Part shown: piece by piece, positions 1 to 9,055 of the stretch
How the letters are laid out: each line of letters starts with the position of its first letter
Numbering within the stretch: position 1 is the first letter of the stretch
Assembly: GCF_035666175.1 (NCBI RefSeq)
Contig: NZ_CP142016.1
Span: 1,860,001 to 1,924,000, forward strand
Source of the DNA: Riemerella anatipestifer
Lineage (GTDB): Bacteria; Bacteroidota; Bacteroidia; Flavobacteriales; Weeksellaceae
DNA: 64,000 bases
Direction: 5' to 3'
Notes under the pieces: model-generated
The model's database searches: none
What the model was told of the DNA's origin: nothing
The model's input: the letters and a program-made list of their open reading frames with translations, nothing else
Translations under genes and position numbers: made by a program

Positions 1-129
1 TAAATCAATAATGTGAATACCATTTTTCTCCATAAAGATGTATGGAGCCATGTTAGGATTCCACTTTCTCGTCATATGTCCGAAGTGTACTCCTGCCTCT
101 AAGAGGTCTTTTACATTTACTTTTGCCAT
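1..129 (-). CDS. rpsB: 30S ribosomal protein S2, 5' part only
   Basis: The reading frame starts at the ATG complementary to 127-129 and runs off the left edge. The 43 visible residues begin [18 protein letters not shown] and continue with [13 protein letters not shown], the conserved N-terminus of bacterial ribosomal protein S2. It lies downstream of rplM and rpsI on the same strand, the usual order in Bacteroidetes, so it is probably in the same transcript. The remaining three quarters of the gene lie outside the window. Confidence 0.95.
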   Translation of the reverse strand, partial: MAKVNVKDLLEAGVHFGHMTRKWNPNMAPYIFMEKNGIHIIDL

Positions 130-298
130 TGTTTTAATGTTTGTTAGTTTACTTTCCGCTTTTTTGAGCAATCAACTGTTTCTTAAGATGGGAGAAATGT
201 TTGGATGCTAAACATAACGGGCAATTTTAATTTGTTGTGTAGCAGACTGTGTTTTTGTAATAAAATTGATTACAAAACTGAGCCATGCCACAAAAATA

Positions 299-685
299 TT
301 AACGCTTAGAGAATTGGAATTTCTTTCTAGCTTTCTTCTGTCCTGGTTTCTTTCTTTCCACCATTCTAGCGTCTCTAGTAAGAAGACCGTGTGGCTTAAG
401 AACAGCTCTAAACTCTTCGTTAATCTCGCATAAAGCACGAGAAACCCCAAGTCTAATAGCTTCTGCTTGACCAGTAATACCTCCACCGAAAACATTTACA
501 GTAACATCATACTGCTCTGCAGTTTCCGTAAGTAAGAAAGGTTGGTTTACTTTATATACAAGAACTTCTGTGTTGAAGTAGTCTTTTACATCTCTACCGT
601 TTACTGTAACTTTACCTGCTCCAGGTTTTACATAAACTCTAGCTACAGAAGTTTTTCTTCTTCCTATTTTGTGTACTGTAGACAT
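299..685 (-). CDS. rpsI: 30S ribosomal protein S9
   Basis: This 128-residue protein has the full S9 architecture. It starts with the [16 protein letters not shown] motif and ends in the basic tail [14 protein letters not shown], whose terminal arginine reaches the ribosomal P site in known structures. Length is normal for the family. It lies 3 bp downstream of rplM, so the two are co-transcribed. The 170 bp between it and rpsB contains no other gene. Confidence 0.98.
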   Translation of the reverse strand: MSTVHKIGRRKTSVARVYVKPGAGKVTVNGRDVKDYFNTEVLVYKVNQPFLLTETAEQYDVTVNVFGGGITGQAEAIRLGVSRALCEINEEFRAVLKPHGLLTRDARMVERKKPGQKKARKKFQFSKR

Positions 686-688
686 ATC

Positions 689-1144
689 TTATTTTAATTC
701 GTTAATGTTAATTACTTTCGGCTGTTGAGCTTCGTGCTTGTGCTCAGTACCTTCATATAGATAAAGGTTTTTAAGAATAGCAGCACCAAGTCTGTTTTTA
801 GGAAGCATTCCTTTTACAGATTTTTCTAAAATTCTTAGGCTATTTCTTTTTCTAAGCTCTTCTGCAGTCATAGACTTTTGTCCACCAGGGTATCCTGTGT
901 GCCAAATGTAAGTTTTATCTGCCCACTTGTTTCCAGAAAGTTCTACTTTCCCAGCATTCAAAACAATTACATTATCTCCGCAATCTACATGTGGAGTAAA
1001 GTTTGTTTTGTGCTTACCTCTCAAAATCTTCGCAACTTTAGACGCTAGACGTCCTAATGGTTGCCCGGCAGCATCTACCACAACCCATTCTTTATTAGCG
1101 GTAGCCTTGTTTGCCGATACTGTCTTGTAACTTAATGTATTCAC
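689..1144 (-). CDS. rplM: 50S ribosomal protein L13
   Basis: The 151-residue product is a standard L13 of the large ribosomal subunit. Visible signatures are WVVVDAAGQPLGRLAS near residue 20, the GDNVIVLNA segment, and MLPKNRLGA near residue 114. It is the first gene of the rplM-rpsI-rpsB cluster. A Bacteroidetes-type -7 box lies about 45 bp upstream, consistent with transcription starting here. Confidence 0.98.
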   Translation of the reverse strand: MNTLSYKTVSANKATANKEWVVVDAAGQPLGRLASKVAKILRGKHKTNFTPHVDCGDNVIVLNAGKVELSGNKWADKTYIWHTGYPGGQKSMTAEELRKRNSLRILEKSVKGMLPKNRLGAAILKNLYLYEGTEHKHEAQQPKVININELK

Positions 1145-1188
1145 AATTTATCGTTTATGATTAGACATAATTTTCCCTCTAAGGGTCT

Positions 1189-1196
1189 GCAAAGGT
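1189..1196 (-). promoter_or_regulatory. -7 box of the rplM-rpsI-rpsB promoter
   Basis: On the minus strand the sequence reads TACCTTTG, a match to the Bacteroidetes TAnnTTTG element. The expected -33 region about 19 bp upstream is only a T-rich stretch (TTTT for TTTG). Placement 45 bp before the L13 start supports it as the operon promoter. Confidence 0.6.
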
Positions 1197-1295
1197 AAGA
1201 ATATTTTTTTAATTGAAAAAATACAACTGTAAAATTTTGAGTGCTATAGCTTTTGATAGATGTTTGTGCTGATAAATTTTGTTTTACTAAACAAT

Positions 1296-1320
1296 AAAGC
1301 TCTTTCCATGAAAGAGCTTT
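1296..1320 (-). terminator. Hairpin terminator after the SufT-like gene
   Basis: A perfect 10-bp stem (AAAGCTCTTT / AAAGAGCTTT) with the 5-nt loop CCATG lies 22 bp past the stop codon of the 1342-1671 gene. T-rich sequence follows on the minus strand (ATTGTTTAG). It would also separate that unit from the ribosomal promoter. Confidence 0.65.
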
Positions 1321-1341
1321 TATATTATCGAAGTTTATTTT

Positions 1342-1671
1342 TTATAGCATACCTAGCTCAAATCGAGCTTCCTCGCTCATCATATCTTTTGTCCACGAAG
1401 GTTCAAAGGTAAGTTCTAAATCTACCTCGTTTACGCCTTCTACTTCGCTCACCTTTTCTTTCACTTCTTGAGGGAGAGATTCTGCTACGGGGCAGTTAGG
1501 TGTAGTAAGTGTCATAACTACTTTCACCTTGCCTTCATCTGAAATTTGAACATCGTACACTAGCCCTAATTCATAGATGTCTACAGGTATTTCTGGGTCA
1601 TAGACTGTTTTGAGGGTCTTTATGATTTCCTCTCCTATCTCTGCGATTTGTTCGTCTGTATATTTCATCAT
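1342..1671 (-). CDS. SufT-like iron-sulfur assembly protein (DUF59/MIP18 family)
   Basis: The 109-residue protein is a single DUF59 domain: KTVYDPEIPVDIYELGLVYDV, then a TLTTPNCPVAESLP segment holding the conserved Cys, then a C-terminal FEPSWTKDMMSEEAR motif. SufT and PaaD-like proteins of this type help mature Fe-S clusters as accessory factors to the SUF scaffold. Two adjacent Met codons make the exact start ambiguous by one residue. It lies 16 bp downstream of the exonuclease gene and is probably co-transcribed with it. The specific Fe-S client is unknown. Confidence 0.85.
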   Translation of the reverse strand: MMKYTDEQIAEIGEEIIKTLKTVYDPEIPVDIYELGLVYDVQISDEGKVKVVMTLTTPNCPVAESLPQEVKEKVSEVEGVNEVDLELTFEPSWTKDMMSEEARFELGML

Positions 1672-1687
1672 TTCTCTAAATAATTCG

Positions 1688-2386
1688 TTAGTCTTCTGAC
1701 AAACTCAATAAATCTTCTTGCCTTAACTTTCTAAAAATATTCGCCAAAGTTAAAACATCTTTTTCACAATATTTAATAATTCTAGGTAAATCTTTTTCTT
1801 TATAATATATTTCGGCAACCATAGAACCATCTATATCGTCTTTGGGAGTAGGAACGCCAAAAATATGAGCCATTAGTTCCAGTGATATAAAACTTTTATA
1901 ATCTCCGAATTTCCATAGCTCCAAAGTATCTAAATGTGGAACTTCCCAAGGTTTCTTTCCGAATAACTGAAATGGGGAAGGAGGTATCATACCATTAACT
2001 AAAAATCTTCTTGCAATCCAAGGGAAGTCAAATTCTTTTCCGTTGTGTGCACATAGAATAACATTAGTAAGGCGAGTGCTATTGAATATAGCTCCGAATT
2101 CTTCTAGTAATTTTTTTTCGTTATCCCCAGCGAAACTTCTTATTTTAAGCGTTTCGTTTCGGTCTATCATTCCTACAGAAATACAGATTATTTTTCCAAA
2201 TTCTGCCATTACGCCTGCCCTTTGATGATAGAAATCTTCTGCGGTTATCTCTTCCTTGCGTTGATGTAAGGTTTTTTTATCCCAAAGATTTTGTTCTTCA
2301 GTTGGGAGGTTTTGCCAGCTTTCTTCTTGAGGTACAGTTTCTATATCTAAAAATAAGATTCGTTCTATAGGGATTTGTTTAATCAT
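1688..2386 (-). CDS. DEDD-family 3'-5' exonuclease (PolB exonuclease-like)
   Basis: The 232-residue protein shows the three exonuclease motifs in order: ExoI FLDIET near residue 13, ExoII CAHNGKEFD near residue 113, and ExoIII YCEKDV near residue 207. This is the isolated exonuclease fold related to the proofreading domain of family B polymerases, common as a free-standing protein in Bacteroidetes. It probably hydrolyses DNA or RNA from the 3' end using two metal ions. The physiological substrate is not known. It sits 3 bp past the SpmAB-like gene in an apparent three-gene unit. Confidence 0.8.
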   Translation of the reverse strand: MIKQIPIERILFLDIETVPQEESWQNLPTEEQNLWDKKTLHQRKEEITAEDFYHQRAGVMAEFGKIICISVGMIDRNETLKIRSFAGDNEKKLLEEFGAIFNSTRLTNVILCAHNGKEFDFPWIARRFLVNGMIPPSPFQLFGKKPWEVPHLDTLELWKFGDYKSFISLELMAHIFGVPTPKDDIDGSMVAEIYYKEKDLPRIIKYCEKDVLTLANIFRKLRQEDLLSLSED

Positions 2387-2389
2387 ATT

Positions 2390-3793
2390 TTATCCAAAAA
2401 ATAAATAAGCTAATGTAATAGAAGTGATAATACCTACTAAGTCTGCTAGAAGCATAGTGCCAACTGTATAGCGAGTATTTCTAATACCCACGGCTCCAAA
2501 ATAAACAGCAATAACATAGAAAGTGGTGTCAGAACTTCCTTGTAAAATTCCAGCCAATCTAGAAGGGAATGAGTCAGCTCCGAAGGTAGCCATCGTATCT
2601 ACCATCATACCTCTTGCTCCAGAGCCCGAAAGTGGTTTTATGAGTGCGGTAGGAAGTCCATCTACAAATCTAGTGTCTAGACTTACCATATCAGCAATCC
2701 ATTTCATTCCATCTATAATGATGTGGAATACTCCCGAAGTTCTTAAAAGGGAAATGGCAATGAGCATTCCTACTAAATAAGGTATGATTTTAACACACAC
2801 CGAGAAGCCTTCTTTAGCTCCTTCTACAAAAGCATCAAAAATGTTGATTTTTTTATAAATACCTCCAAGCACAATGGCAAAGAATATCAGAAGGATAATA
2901 CCATTACTTAAAACTTTACTAAAGTTATCTAGCTCCTCTTTATTTAATTGAACAAGAAATAAGACCAATCCAGCTATAACAGCAGAAATACCACCTAAAT
3001 ACATCAATACCACAGGCTGAAGTAAATTGATTTTTTGTCTTATCGAAACCAATATCATTGATGCCATAGTGGCTGCAAAAGTGGCTATCATACAAGGTAA
3101 GAATATATCCGTAGGTGTGGCAGAGCCCATAGATGCTCTTATAGCAATAATAGAAACAGGGATAAGGGTAAGCCCACTAGCGTGCAAGCATAAAAACATA
3201 ATTTGAGCATTGCTGGCTTTATCCTTATCAGGATTTAGGGACTGTAGACTATCCATCGCCTTAAGACCAAAAGGAGTGGCAGCATTATCTAGCCCTAAAA
3301 GATTGGCAGAAAAATTGAGCATCATATGCCCAAAAGCAGGGTGGTTTTTAGGAACTTCTGGGAAGAGCTTAGAGAAAAAAGGTTGTATCATTCTACTTAA
3401 TAAGTTGATGCCCCCAGCTTTCTCGGCTATACTCATAAAACCCATAAAAAGCGTCATAATACCTATAAGACCTATACATATATCTACGGCAGTTTTGCTC
3501 GTGCCTATTACACCATCGGTCTCTTGTATTCTGTAAACTTTAACATTATTGCTGTTAGGTTGATATTCGTAATGAATCCCTTTATTTATAAAAACAGGCG
3601 TAGTTTGAAAACTTTCTATAGCATTGGGGTGAAACTCGTTAATTGGTTTAGTAGTGATATTTACGGTGTCGCCACCTTTGCCTACTACCATATCATTATA
3701 AATAGCCTTATAATTATCAGAGAATAAATACTTAGCACCAGCTACCACGATGGCAACTAAAATAAAAGCACTCCAAATTCTGCTTAAAATCAT
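2390..3793 (-). CDS. Nucleoside-recognition (Gate) domain membrane protein, fused SpmA-SpmB type
   Basis: The 467-residue protein has an N-terminal membrane anchor, a periplasmic stretch, then two gate-like halves. The first half (about 110-240) contains MLNFSANLLGLDNAATPFGLKAM, typical of SpmA. The second (about 290-467) contains GSGARGMMVDTM and LQGSSDTTFYVIAVYFGAVG, typical of SpmB. In spore formers SpmA and SpmB are separate proteins affecting spore core dehydration. In non-sporulating Bacteroidetes the fused version is common and its transport role is unresolved. At least eight hydrophobic segments place it in the inner membrane. Confidence 0.8.
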   Translation of the reverse strand: MILSRIWSAFILVAIVVAGAKYLFSDNYKAIYNDMVVGKGGDTVNITTKPINEFHPNAIESFQTTPVFINKGIHYEYQPNSNNVKVYRIQETDGVIGTSKTAVDICIGLIGIMTLFMGFMSIAEKAGGINLLSRMIQPFFSKLFPEVPKNHPAFGHMMLNFSANLLGLDNAATPFGLKAMDSLQSLNPDKDKASNAQIMFLCLHASGLTLIPVSIIAIRASMGSATPTDIFLPCMIATFAATMASMILVSIRQKINLLQPVVLMYLGGISAVIAGLVLFLVQLNKEELDNFSKVLSNGIILLIFFAIVLGGIYKKINIFDAFVEGAKEGFSVCVKIIPYLVGMLIAISLLRTSGVFHIIIDGMKWIADMVSLDTRFVDGLPTALIKPLSGSGARGMMVDTMATFGADSFPSRLAGILQGSSDTTFYVIAVYFGAVGIRNTRYTVGTMLLADLVGIITSITLAYLFFG

Positions 3794-3940
3794 AGTTTGA
3801 AAAAATTTGGATAAAAGTAAGTGTTTTTAGCTAAATGAGAAAAAAGAAATTGAAAGTTTATTGTACAGAAATCTATTTGTAAAGATGAAGGTATTGGGGT
3901 ATGAGAGATGAAAATGAAAGTATAATGTTGATATTTTGGT

Positions 3941-3948
3941 TATCTTTG
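3941..3948 (+). promoter_or_regulatory. -7 box upstream of ugd
   Basis: TATCTTTG matches the TAnnTTTG consensus and lies 20 bp before the ugd start codon. No clear TTTG is seen at the -33 position, so the promoter may be weak. Confidence 0.5.
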
Positions 3949-3968
3949 TGGCATAAATTATAATATTT

Positions 3969-5279
3969 ATGAATATTACTATAGTAGGTACTGGTTATGT
4001 AGGACTAGTTACAGGGACAACATTAGCAGAACTAGGAAATACAGTTTACTGTGTTGATATAGATGAGAAAAAGGTTGAGGGAATGAAAAAAGGCATCGTT
4101 CCTATTTATGAGCCTAATTTAGAGGAAATGTTTTTGAGAAACATTCAAGCACAGAGATTATTTTTTACTACCAATTTAAAAGAAGCTGTTGACCAAAGTG
4201 AAGTGATTTATTTAGCTTTGCCAACGCCTCCAGGGGAAGATGGCTCAGCAGATTTGTCCTATGTCCTTAAAGTAGCTAACGATATAGGCGATATTATTAC
4301 AGAATATAAAGTTATTGTTAATAAATCCACAGTGCCTGTAGGAACGGCAGATAAAGTTAGAAGTGCTATAGCTGCTAAGACTCAAATACCGTTTGATGTG
4401 GTATCTAATCCAGAGTTTCTTAGGGAAGGTTTTGCGGTGGAAGACTCCATGAATCCTGCTAGAGTAGTGGTGGGAAGTTCTTCTGAAAAGGCGAGAGAGA
4501 TTATGGCAAAAATATATCAGCCATTTACCAATACGGGTGTTCCGATTATTTTTATGGATGAAAAATCTTCGGAACTTACAAAGTATGCAGCTAATTCTTT
4601 CTTAGCAGTTAAAATTACTTTTATGAACGAAATCGCAAATTTCTGCGAAAGAGTAGGAGCTGATGTAGATAAGGTAAGGCTAGGAATGGGCAGTGATGAT
4701 AGGATAGGACACCGTTTCTTATTCCCTGGTATTGGGTATGGTGGTAGCTGCTTTCCTAAAGATGTAAAGGCATTGATAAAATCTGGTAAAGAAGCTGATT
4801 TTAATTTCCAAATATTAGAAGCGACTGAAAATGTAAACCAAAATCAAAAAGTTATTTTGGTGTCAGAAATAGAAAAATATTTTGGAGGGAATCTAAAATG
4901 TAAAAAGATAGCACTTTGGGGCTTGGCTTTTAAAGCGAATACAGATGATATTAGAGAGGCTTCTTCTTTAGATAATATTAAAATTTTATTAGAAAAAGGA
5001 GCTACAATTACAGCTTATGATGCGATAGCAGAGTCTAATGTGAAAAAAGTGCTGGGAGATAAAATAACCTATGCAAGTGATATGTATTCTGCATTAGAAG
5101 GAGCTGATGCTTTATTGATAGCTACGGAATGGTCAGAATTTAAAAATCCTAACTTTGATTTGATGGCAGAAAAAATGAACGGTAAAGCTATTTTTGATGG
5201 TAGAAATATGTTTGCCTTAGAACAAGTAGAAGGAACAGGTTTCTATTATAAGAGTATAGGTAGAAAGACTTTAGGGTAA
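3969..5279 (+). CDS. ugd: UDP-glucose 6-dehydrogenase
   Basis: The 436-residue protein oxidises UDP-glucose to UDP-glucuronate with two NAD+, supplying precursors for capsule, exopolysaccharide or LPS. It begins with the Rossmann motif GTGYVGLVTG (residues 7-16). The FPGIGYGGSCFPKD motif near residue 255 carries the catalytic Cys. The C-terminal UDP-binding domain includes LWGLAFKANTDDIREA. Length is typical. It is alone on the plus strand, flanked by minus-strand genes on both sides. Confidence 0.95.
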   Translation: MNITIVGTGYVGLVTGTTLAELGNTVYCVDIDEKKVEGMKKGIVPIYEPNLEEMFLRNIQAQRLFFTTNLKEAVDQSEVIYLALPTPPGEDGSADLSYVLKVANDIGDIITEYKVIVNKSTVPVGTADKVRSAIAAKTQIPFDVVSNPEFLREGFAVEDSMNPARVVVGSSSEKAREIMAKIYQPFTNTGVPIIFMDEKSSELTKYAANSFLAVKITFMNEIANFCERVGADVDKVRLGMGSDDRIGHRFLFPGIGYGGSCFPKDVKALIKSGKEADFNFQILEATENVNQNQKVILVSEIEKYFGGNLKCKKIALWGLAFKANTDDIREASSLDNIKILLEKGATITAYDAIAESNVKKVLGDKITYASDMYSALEGADALLIATEWSEFKNPNFDLMAEKMNGKAIFDGRNMFALEQVEGTGFYYKSIGRKTLG

Positions 5280-5289
5280 ATACACTCTT

Positions 5290-6027
5290 TTAATGACAAC
5301 TATGATGTCCCTTGTTTTCAGGGGACATTTTGTTTTCTATGCTAAGAGCTTCTTTCTTTGGTGATAAATAAGGGATTCCTAACTCTAAACCTCTTAGTAT
5401 AAAGAGCCCACCCAAGATAAGCATTACTACAGGCATTATTTTTAGGATTTTATTTCTAGTAGCTATATTAAGCATGTTACCTAATAAAACAGTAACAAAC
5501 ATAAAAGGGAAAGTACCTAGTCCAAATAGCATCATAAATAATCCTCCTTGTATAGCTCCACCAGCTGCTAGAGAAGCTGCCAAGGCTACATAAACCATTC
5601 CACATGGTAAAAAACCATTAAGCACTCCTGTTAAAAACCTTGATGAATAATCGGTTTTGGATAATAATTTTCCTAGGTTGAGTTTTATTTTTAATAAAAA
5701 TTTCGAGAGAAAAGGTATTCTAGAAGCAAAATCTCCGTTTCCGAAAGAAAAAAGAGCCATTATGATTAAAATAATTCCTGCAAAAATGGTAAGCCAACCT
5801 TGAACTCCAGCTAGCTGAAAGCCTTCGCCAATTAGTCCTAGTAAAATTCCCAATATAGAATAAGTGAAAATTCTTCCTAATTGATAAGTTATATTTTGAA
5901 GATGAAAGTTAACCTGTTGTTTTCTTGAAAGTCCTAAAGAAAGAGCTATAGGTCCGCACATACCAATACAATGGAGTCCTGTTGTGAAACCCAAAGTAAG
6001 TGCTGCTATGATGAGAGTTATTTCCAT
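5290..6027 (-). CDS. SafE/DsbD-like membrane protein of the cbb3 oxidase locus
   Basis: The 245-residue protein has about six membrane segments. It starts with the GLHCIGMCGPIALSL motif typical of the sulfite-exporter TauE/SafE-like branch related to the DsbD transmembrane domain. A second FLPCGMVYVAL motif near residue 140 completes the internal repeat. Homologues at the end of cco operons are thought to help copper delivery or oxidase assembly. The C-terminus is His-rich (GHHSCH), compatible with metal binding. It overlaps the fixH-like gene by 10 bp, so translation is probably coupled. Confidence 0.8.
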   Translation of the reverse strand: MEITLIIAALTLGFTTGLHCIGMCGPIALSLGLSRKQQVNFHLQNITYQLGRIFTYSILGILLGLIGEGFQLAGVQGWLTIFAGIILIIMALFSFGNGDFASRIPFLSKFLLKIKLNLGKLLSKTDYSSRFLTGVLNGFLPCGMVYVALAASLAAGGAIQGGLFMMLFGLGTFPFMFVTVLLGNMLNIATRNKILKIMPVVMLILGGLFILRGLELGIPYLSPKKEALSIENKMSPENKGHHSCH

Positions 6028-6476
6028 ACTAGGTCGTAGTCTATTTGATAATCTTTGTTATCTTTTGTCCACATTAGTTTTAGAATATAGCCTCCTGGAA
6101 CTAAAACCTTTTTAGGAATGAGAAAGGAATTATTAACATCTAAAGTCATGTCCTTTTTTACATCTAACTTTTGGTCATCTATTCTATAGAGAACAAATTT
6201 TATTTTAGTATTTTGATTATTATTCTCCGAAGGAAATACGATATTTATTCCATGAGGTGTTTGCTGATATTTAGGAGCATTCTCAATCGTAGACGCATTT
6301 TTCTTAGCATCTATTACACTTTGGTAGGCTAGTTCATCTTCATAATAATTATCCGAAACCAATTCAGAATTCTGCTGCCCATGAGAGAATACAAATATGA
6401 GATAAAGAATAAATAGTATAAACGAGCCTAATGCAGCTACAACTCCATGTGCCCAAGTGAACTTAAAATTTTTCAT
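6018..6476 (-). CDS. FixH family protein (CcoH-like oxidase assembly factor)
   Basis: The 152-residue protein has one N-terminal membrane helix (about 12-31) and a periplasmic beta-rich domain, the standard FixH layout. FixH/CcoH proteins support maturation of cbb3 cytochrome oxidase. It directly follows ccoG with no gap and overlaps the SafE-like gene, as in other cco operons. Sequence conservation in this family is low, so the call leans on topology and context. Confidence 0.75.
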   Translation of the reverse strand: MKNFKFTWAHGVVAALGSFILFILYLIFVFSHGQQNSELVSDNYYEDELAYQSVIDAKKNASTIENAPKYQQTPHGINIVFPSENNNQNTKIKFVLYRIDDQKLDVKKDMTLDVNNSFLIPKKVLVPGGYILKLMWTKDNKDYQIDYDLVWK

Positions 6477-7919
6477 TTAAAATTGCAAATTAAATTCTCC
6501 TTCAAAATAAGTTTCAAAAGTAGTGAGTAACTTGCCGTCTTTATCATAGACACCAATTACTAAATTCTGTTTAGAAAGTTTTATTTCTTTTTTAGGGAAG
6601 CTAATATTTACCGTTCCCTTTTCCATTTTATCTCTCTTTAATACTATTTTGCTAGAACCTCCATATTTTATAACGCCATTAGCAGGTTCTAAAACTTTAA
6701 AGGTTACTACATAGTCCTTGCTAGACTTATTAAGCAAGGTGTAATTGTAAGTGTTGGTAATTTCGTTATCAGATATAAAGAATGTACTTCCAGCAGGTTT
6801 AATAAATTTAGCCTCCATACTTCCTCTATTGTATAAAAGGAACGATACAAAAGTCATCAATGCTATTAAAACTGCAGTGTAAGCTTTCATTCTAGAGGTG
6901 AATTTAAACCTTCTACCTTGTTCTATTTCATTTTCGGTAGCGTATCTTATCAGCCCTTTAGGTAAGCCCACCTTTTCCATAACTTCATTACAAGCATCTA
7001 TACATGCCGTACAATTAATACATTCTAATTGTTGTCCATTTCTAATATCTATTCCCGTTGGACATACTACTACACATTGGTTACAATCAATACAGTCTCC
7101 TTTACCTTCGGCAGCTCTGTCTTCATTCTTACGCCATTTAGAACGATTTTCACCTCTCTTAAAATCGTAGTAAACATTGATGGTTTGCTTATCTATAAGA
7201 ACACCTTGTAGTCTTCCGTATGGACAAACAAGTGTACATACCTGTTCTCTAAACCAAGCGAATACTAAATAAAAGGCTGCGGTGAAAAGTAGCATTACCA
7301 AAAAGTTGGTAGGGTATTTTATAGGACCTTCTTTCATTATTCTAAAAACCTCTTCGTAACCTACAATGTACATGAACATAAAATGAGTTACAACCAAAGA
7401 AATAATGATATAGATTGTCCATTTAAGCCCTCTTTTTCTTATTTTTTCAGAATTCCAAGGCTGTTGGTCTAGTTTTATTTGCTTGTTTCTGTCGCCCTCA
7501 ATCCAATATTCTATCTTACGGAATACATTTTCCATAAAAATGGTTTGTGGGCAAATCCAACCGCAGAATATTCTTCCGAAAACAACGGTAAATAGAATGA
7601 TGAACACTATAGAAGTGACTGCTCCTAGAGCGAGAATGAAAAAATCCTGAGGATAAAAAGGTTGTCCCACAATAAAGAACTCCCTATCAAGGATATTTAT
7701 TAGAAGAAATGGATTTCCGTTTATTTTAATAAGCGGAAGAATAAAAAATATGGCTAATAAAAAAATACTAACATAGTTCCTATAATCAGTAAACTTACCT
7801 TTGGGTTTCTTGGGGTATACCCATTTTCTTTTCCCCGTATTATCCATGGTTCCTACAGAATCACGGAAGGTAGTAGCTTCTATTACGGCTCCTGTGCCTT
7901 GTACTTCTTTATCAGCCAT
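6477..7919 (-). CDS. ccoG: Cytochrome c oxidase accessory protein CcoG (FixG/RdxA)
   Basis: The 480-residue polyferredoxin has about five membrane helices. Two 4Fe-4S sites are seen as CIDCNQCVVVCP and CINCTACIDAC (about 275-310), plus conserved CGWICPQ and CTLVCPYGR motifs. The C-terminal periplasmic domain is immunoglobulin-like. CcoG is implicated in Cu(II) reduction during cbb3 oxidase maturation. It is slightly longer than enterobacterial homologues but typical for Bacteroidetes. It precedes fixH in the operon and follows ccoP by 26 bp. Confidence 0.95.
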   Translation of the reverse strand: MADKEVQGTGAVIEATTFRDSVGTMDNTGKRKWVYPKKPKGKFTDYRNYVSIFLLAIFFILPLIKINGNPFLLINILDREFFIVGQPFYPQDFFILALGAVTSIVFIILFTVVFGRIFCGWICPQTIFMENVFRKIEYWIEGDRNKQIKLDQQPWNSEKIRKRGLKWTIYIIISLVVTHFMFMYIVGYEEVFRIMKEGPIKYPTNFLVMLLFTAAFYLVFAWFREQVCTLVCPYGRLQGVLIDKQTINVYYDFKRGENRSKWRKNEDRAAEGKGDCIDCNQCVVVCPTGIDIRNGQQLECINCTACIDACNEVMEKVGLPKGLIRYATENEIEQGRRFKFTSRMKAYTAVLIALMTFVSFLLYNRGSMEAKFIKPAGSTFFISDNEITNTYNYTLLNKSSKDYVVTFKVLEPANGVIKYGGSSKIVLKRDKMEKGTVNISFPKKEIKLSKQNLVIGVYDKDGKLLTTFETYFEGEFNLQF

Positions 7920-7945
7920 ATTGATGTAAAATTTATTTTATGGTA

Positions 7946-8824
7946 CTAGTTCTCCCACTTCACTTCTTCACCTTGAGGTGCAGCACCTCCTTCGGATTGA
8001 GTGATAGGAGCTTTTTCTTGATTGATATGGTAAACATAAGCTGCTACCTTTTCAATATCAAATCCAGTAAGAACTCCATTTTTACCCCAAGCTTGCATCG
8101 CAGGGTTGTTTGGAGAACCGTTTTCTACCATATGAAATACTTCTCTGAATAGAGTAGGTTCTGTATGGTTAATCCAATATTTATCAGTAAGGTTTGGACC
8201 AATACCACCTTTACCACCCTCACCGTGGCAAGATACACAGTTAGTTTTGAAAATTTCTTCCCCTTCTGCAATATTGTCTGCAGAATATACTGCGTTATCA
8301 ATTGTAGGAGGAGGAGTGTCTTTCATCCACTGTTCTATGCTTGCAAGTTGCTCTTTATGCTCAACCTCATACTCTTTGTCTGGGTGTGCAAAATCTGTAA
8401 AAGAGAAAGCAAGAATATAAACAACTAAGTATGTAAATCCTAGCCAAAAAAGACCTAACCACCATTTTGGTAATTGGTTATCTAACTCCATAATACCATC
8501 AAAACCGTGGTCTATAATGATATCTTTTTCTTCAGAAGCAGATTGCTTTTTGAATGCACTATCCCAAAGTCTTTTCCAGTAAGGTATTTTCTTCTCTTCT
8601 AAGTAAGCTTTCTTAGCCTCATCAGAAAGTTTAGCGAAGTTTTGATTTTCAATTAAATCTCCAATAGCACCATGTATCATTGCTAAAATGACACTAATAA
8701 CTACCGTTCCCCAAAAGTAAGGTGAAGTAATAAAAGATGCATTTTGAACGAACATATAATACACAATAAATAATATTGTAAGTATTACTAAAATGTTCAC
8801 ATAAACGGGCGTTCTTTGTTTCAT
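7946..8824 (-). CDS. ccoP: cbb3 cytochrome c oxidase subunit III (CcoP), single-heme form
   Basis: The 292-residue subunit has two membrane segments (about 10-50 and 121-143) and a periplasmic cytochrome c domain. CVSCH at residues 196-200 is the only CxxCH heme site, and a Met in NNPAMQAWG is the likely axial ligand. Proteobacterial CcoP carries two hemes, so this is the shorter mono-heme form. It passes electrons from soluble cytochrome c to the CcoNO core. It sits between ccoQ and ccoG in the operon. Confidence 0.93.
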   Translation of the reverse strand: MKQRTPVYVNILVILTILFIVYYMFVQNASFITSPYFWGTVVISVILAMIHGAIGDLIENQNFAKLSDEAKKAYLEEKKIPYWKRLWDSAFKKQSASEEKDIIIDHGFDGIMELDNQLPKWWLGLFWLGFTYLVVYILAFSFTDFAHPDKEYEVEHKEQLASIEQWMKDTPPPTIDNAVYSADNIAEGEEIFKTNCVSCHGEGGKGGIGPNLTDKYWINHTEPTLFREVFHMVENGSPNNPAMQAWGKNGVLTGFDIEKVAAYVYHINQEKAPITQSEGGAAPQGEEVKWEN

Positions 8825-8830
8825 AATTTC

Positions 8831-9025
8831 TTAATTTTTAGAACTGTTTTGTATTTCATCATCTAAAGGAGCATTAGCTTCGTCTTGATAAAACTTTTTA
8901 GGTTTACTCATAACATAGTATACCACTCCAATAAAAAATATGATAAATAATATGAGTGCTAAACTTTGGTAAAATCCAGTACCTTCGGTATTAGATAATA
9001 TATCTTTAAAGTTTTGTGGTATCAT
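8831..9025 (-). CDS. ccoQ: CcoQ/FixQ-like small oxidase subunit
   Basis: The 64-residue protein has one central membrane helix (about 19-40) and a polar tail with KPKKFYQDEANAPL. Size, topology and position between ccoNO and ccoP match CcoQ, which stabilises the assembled cbb3 complex. Only 6 bp separate it from ccoP. Confidence 0.8.
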   Translation of the reverse strand: MIPQNFKDILSNTEGTGFYQSLALILFIIFFIGVVYYVMSKPKKFYQDEANAPLDDEIQNSSKN

Positions 9026-9055
9026 TACTATATGCTCCTTTAGTGATAATATAAT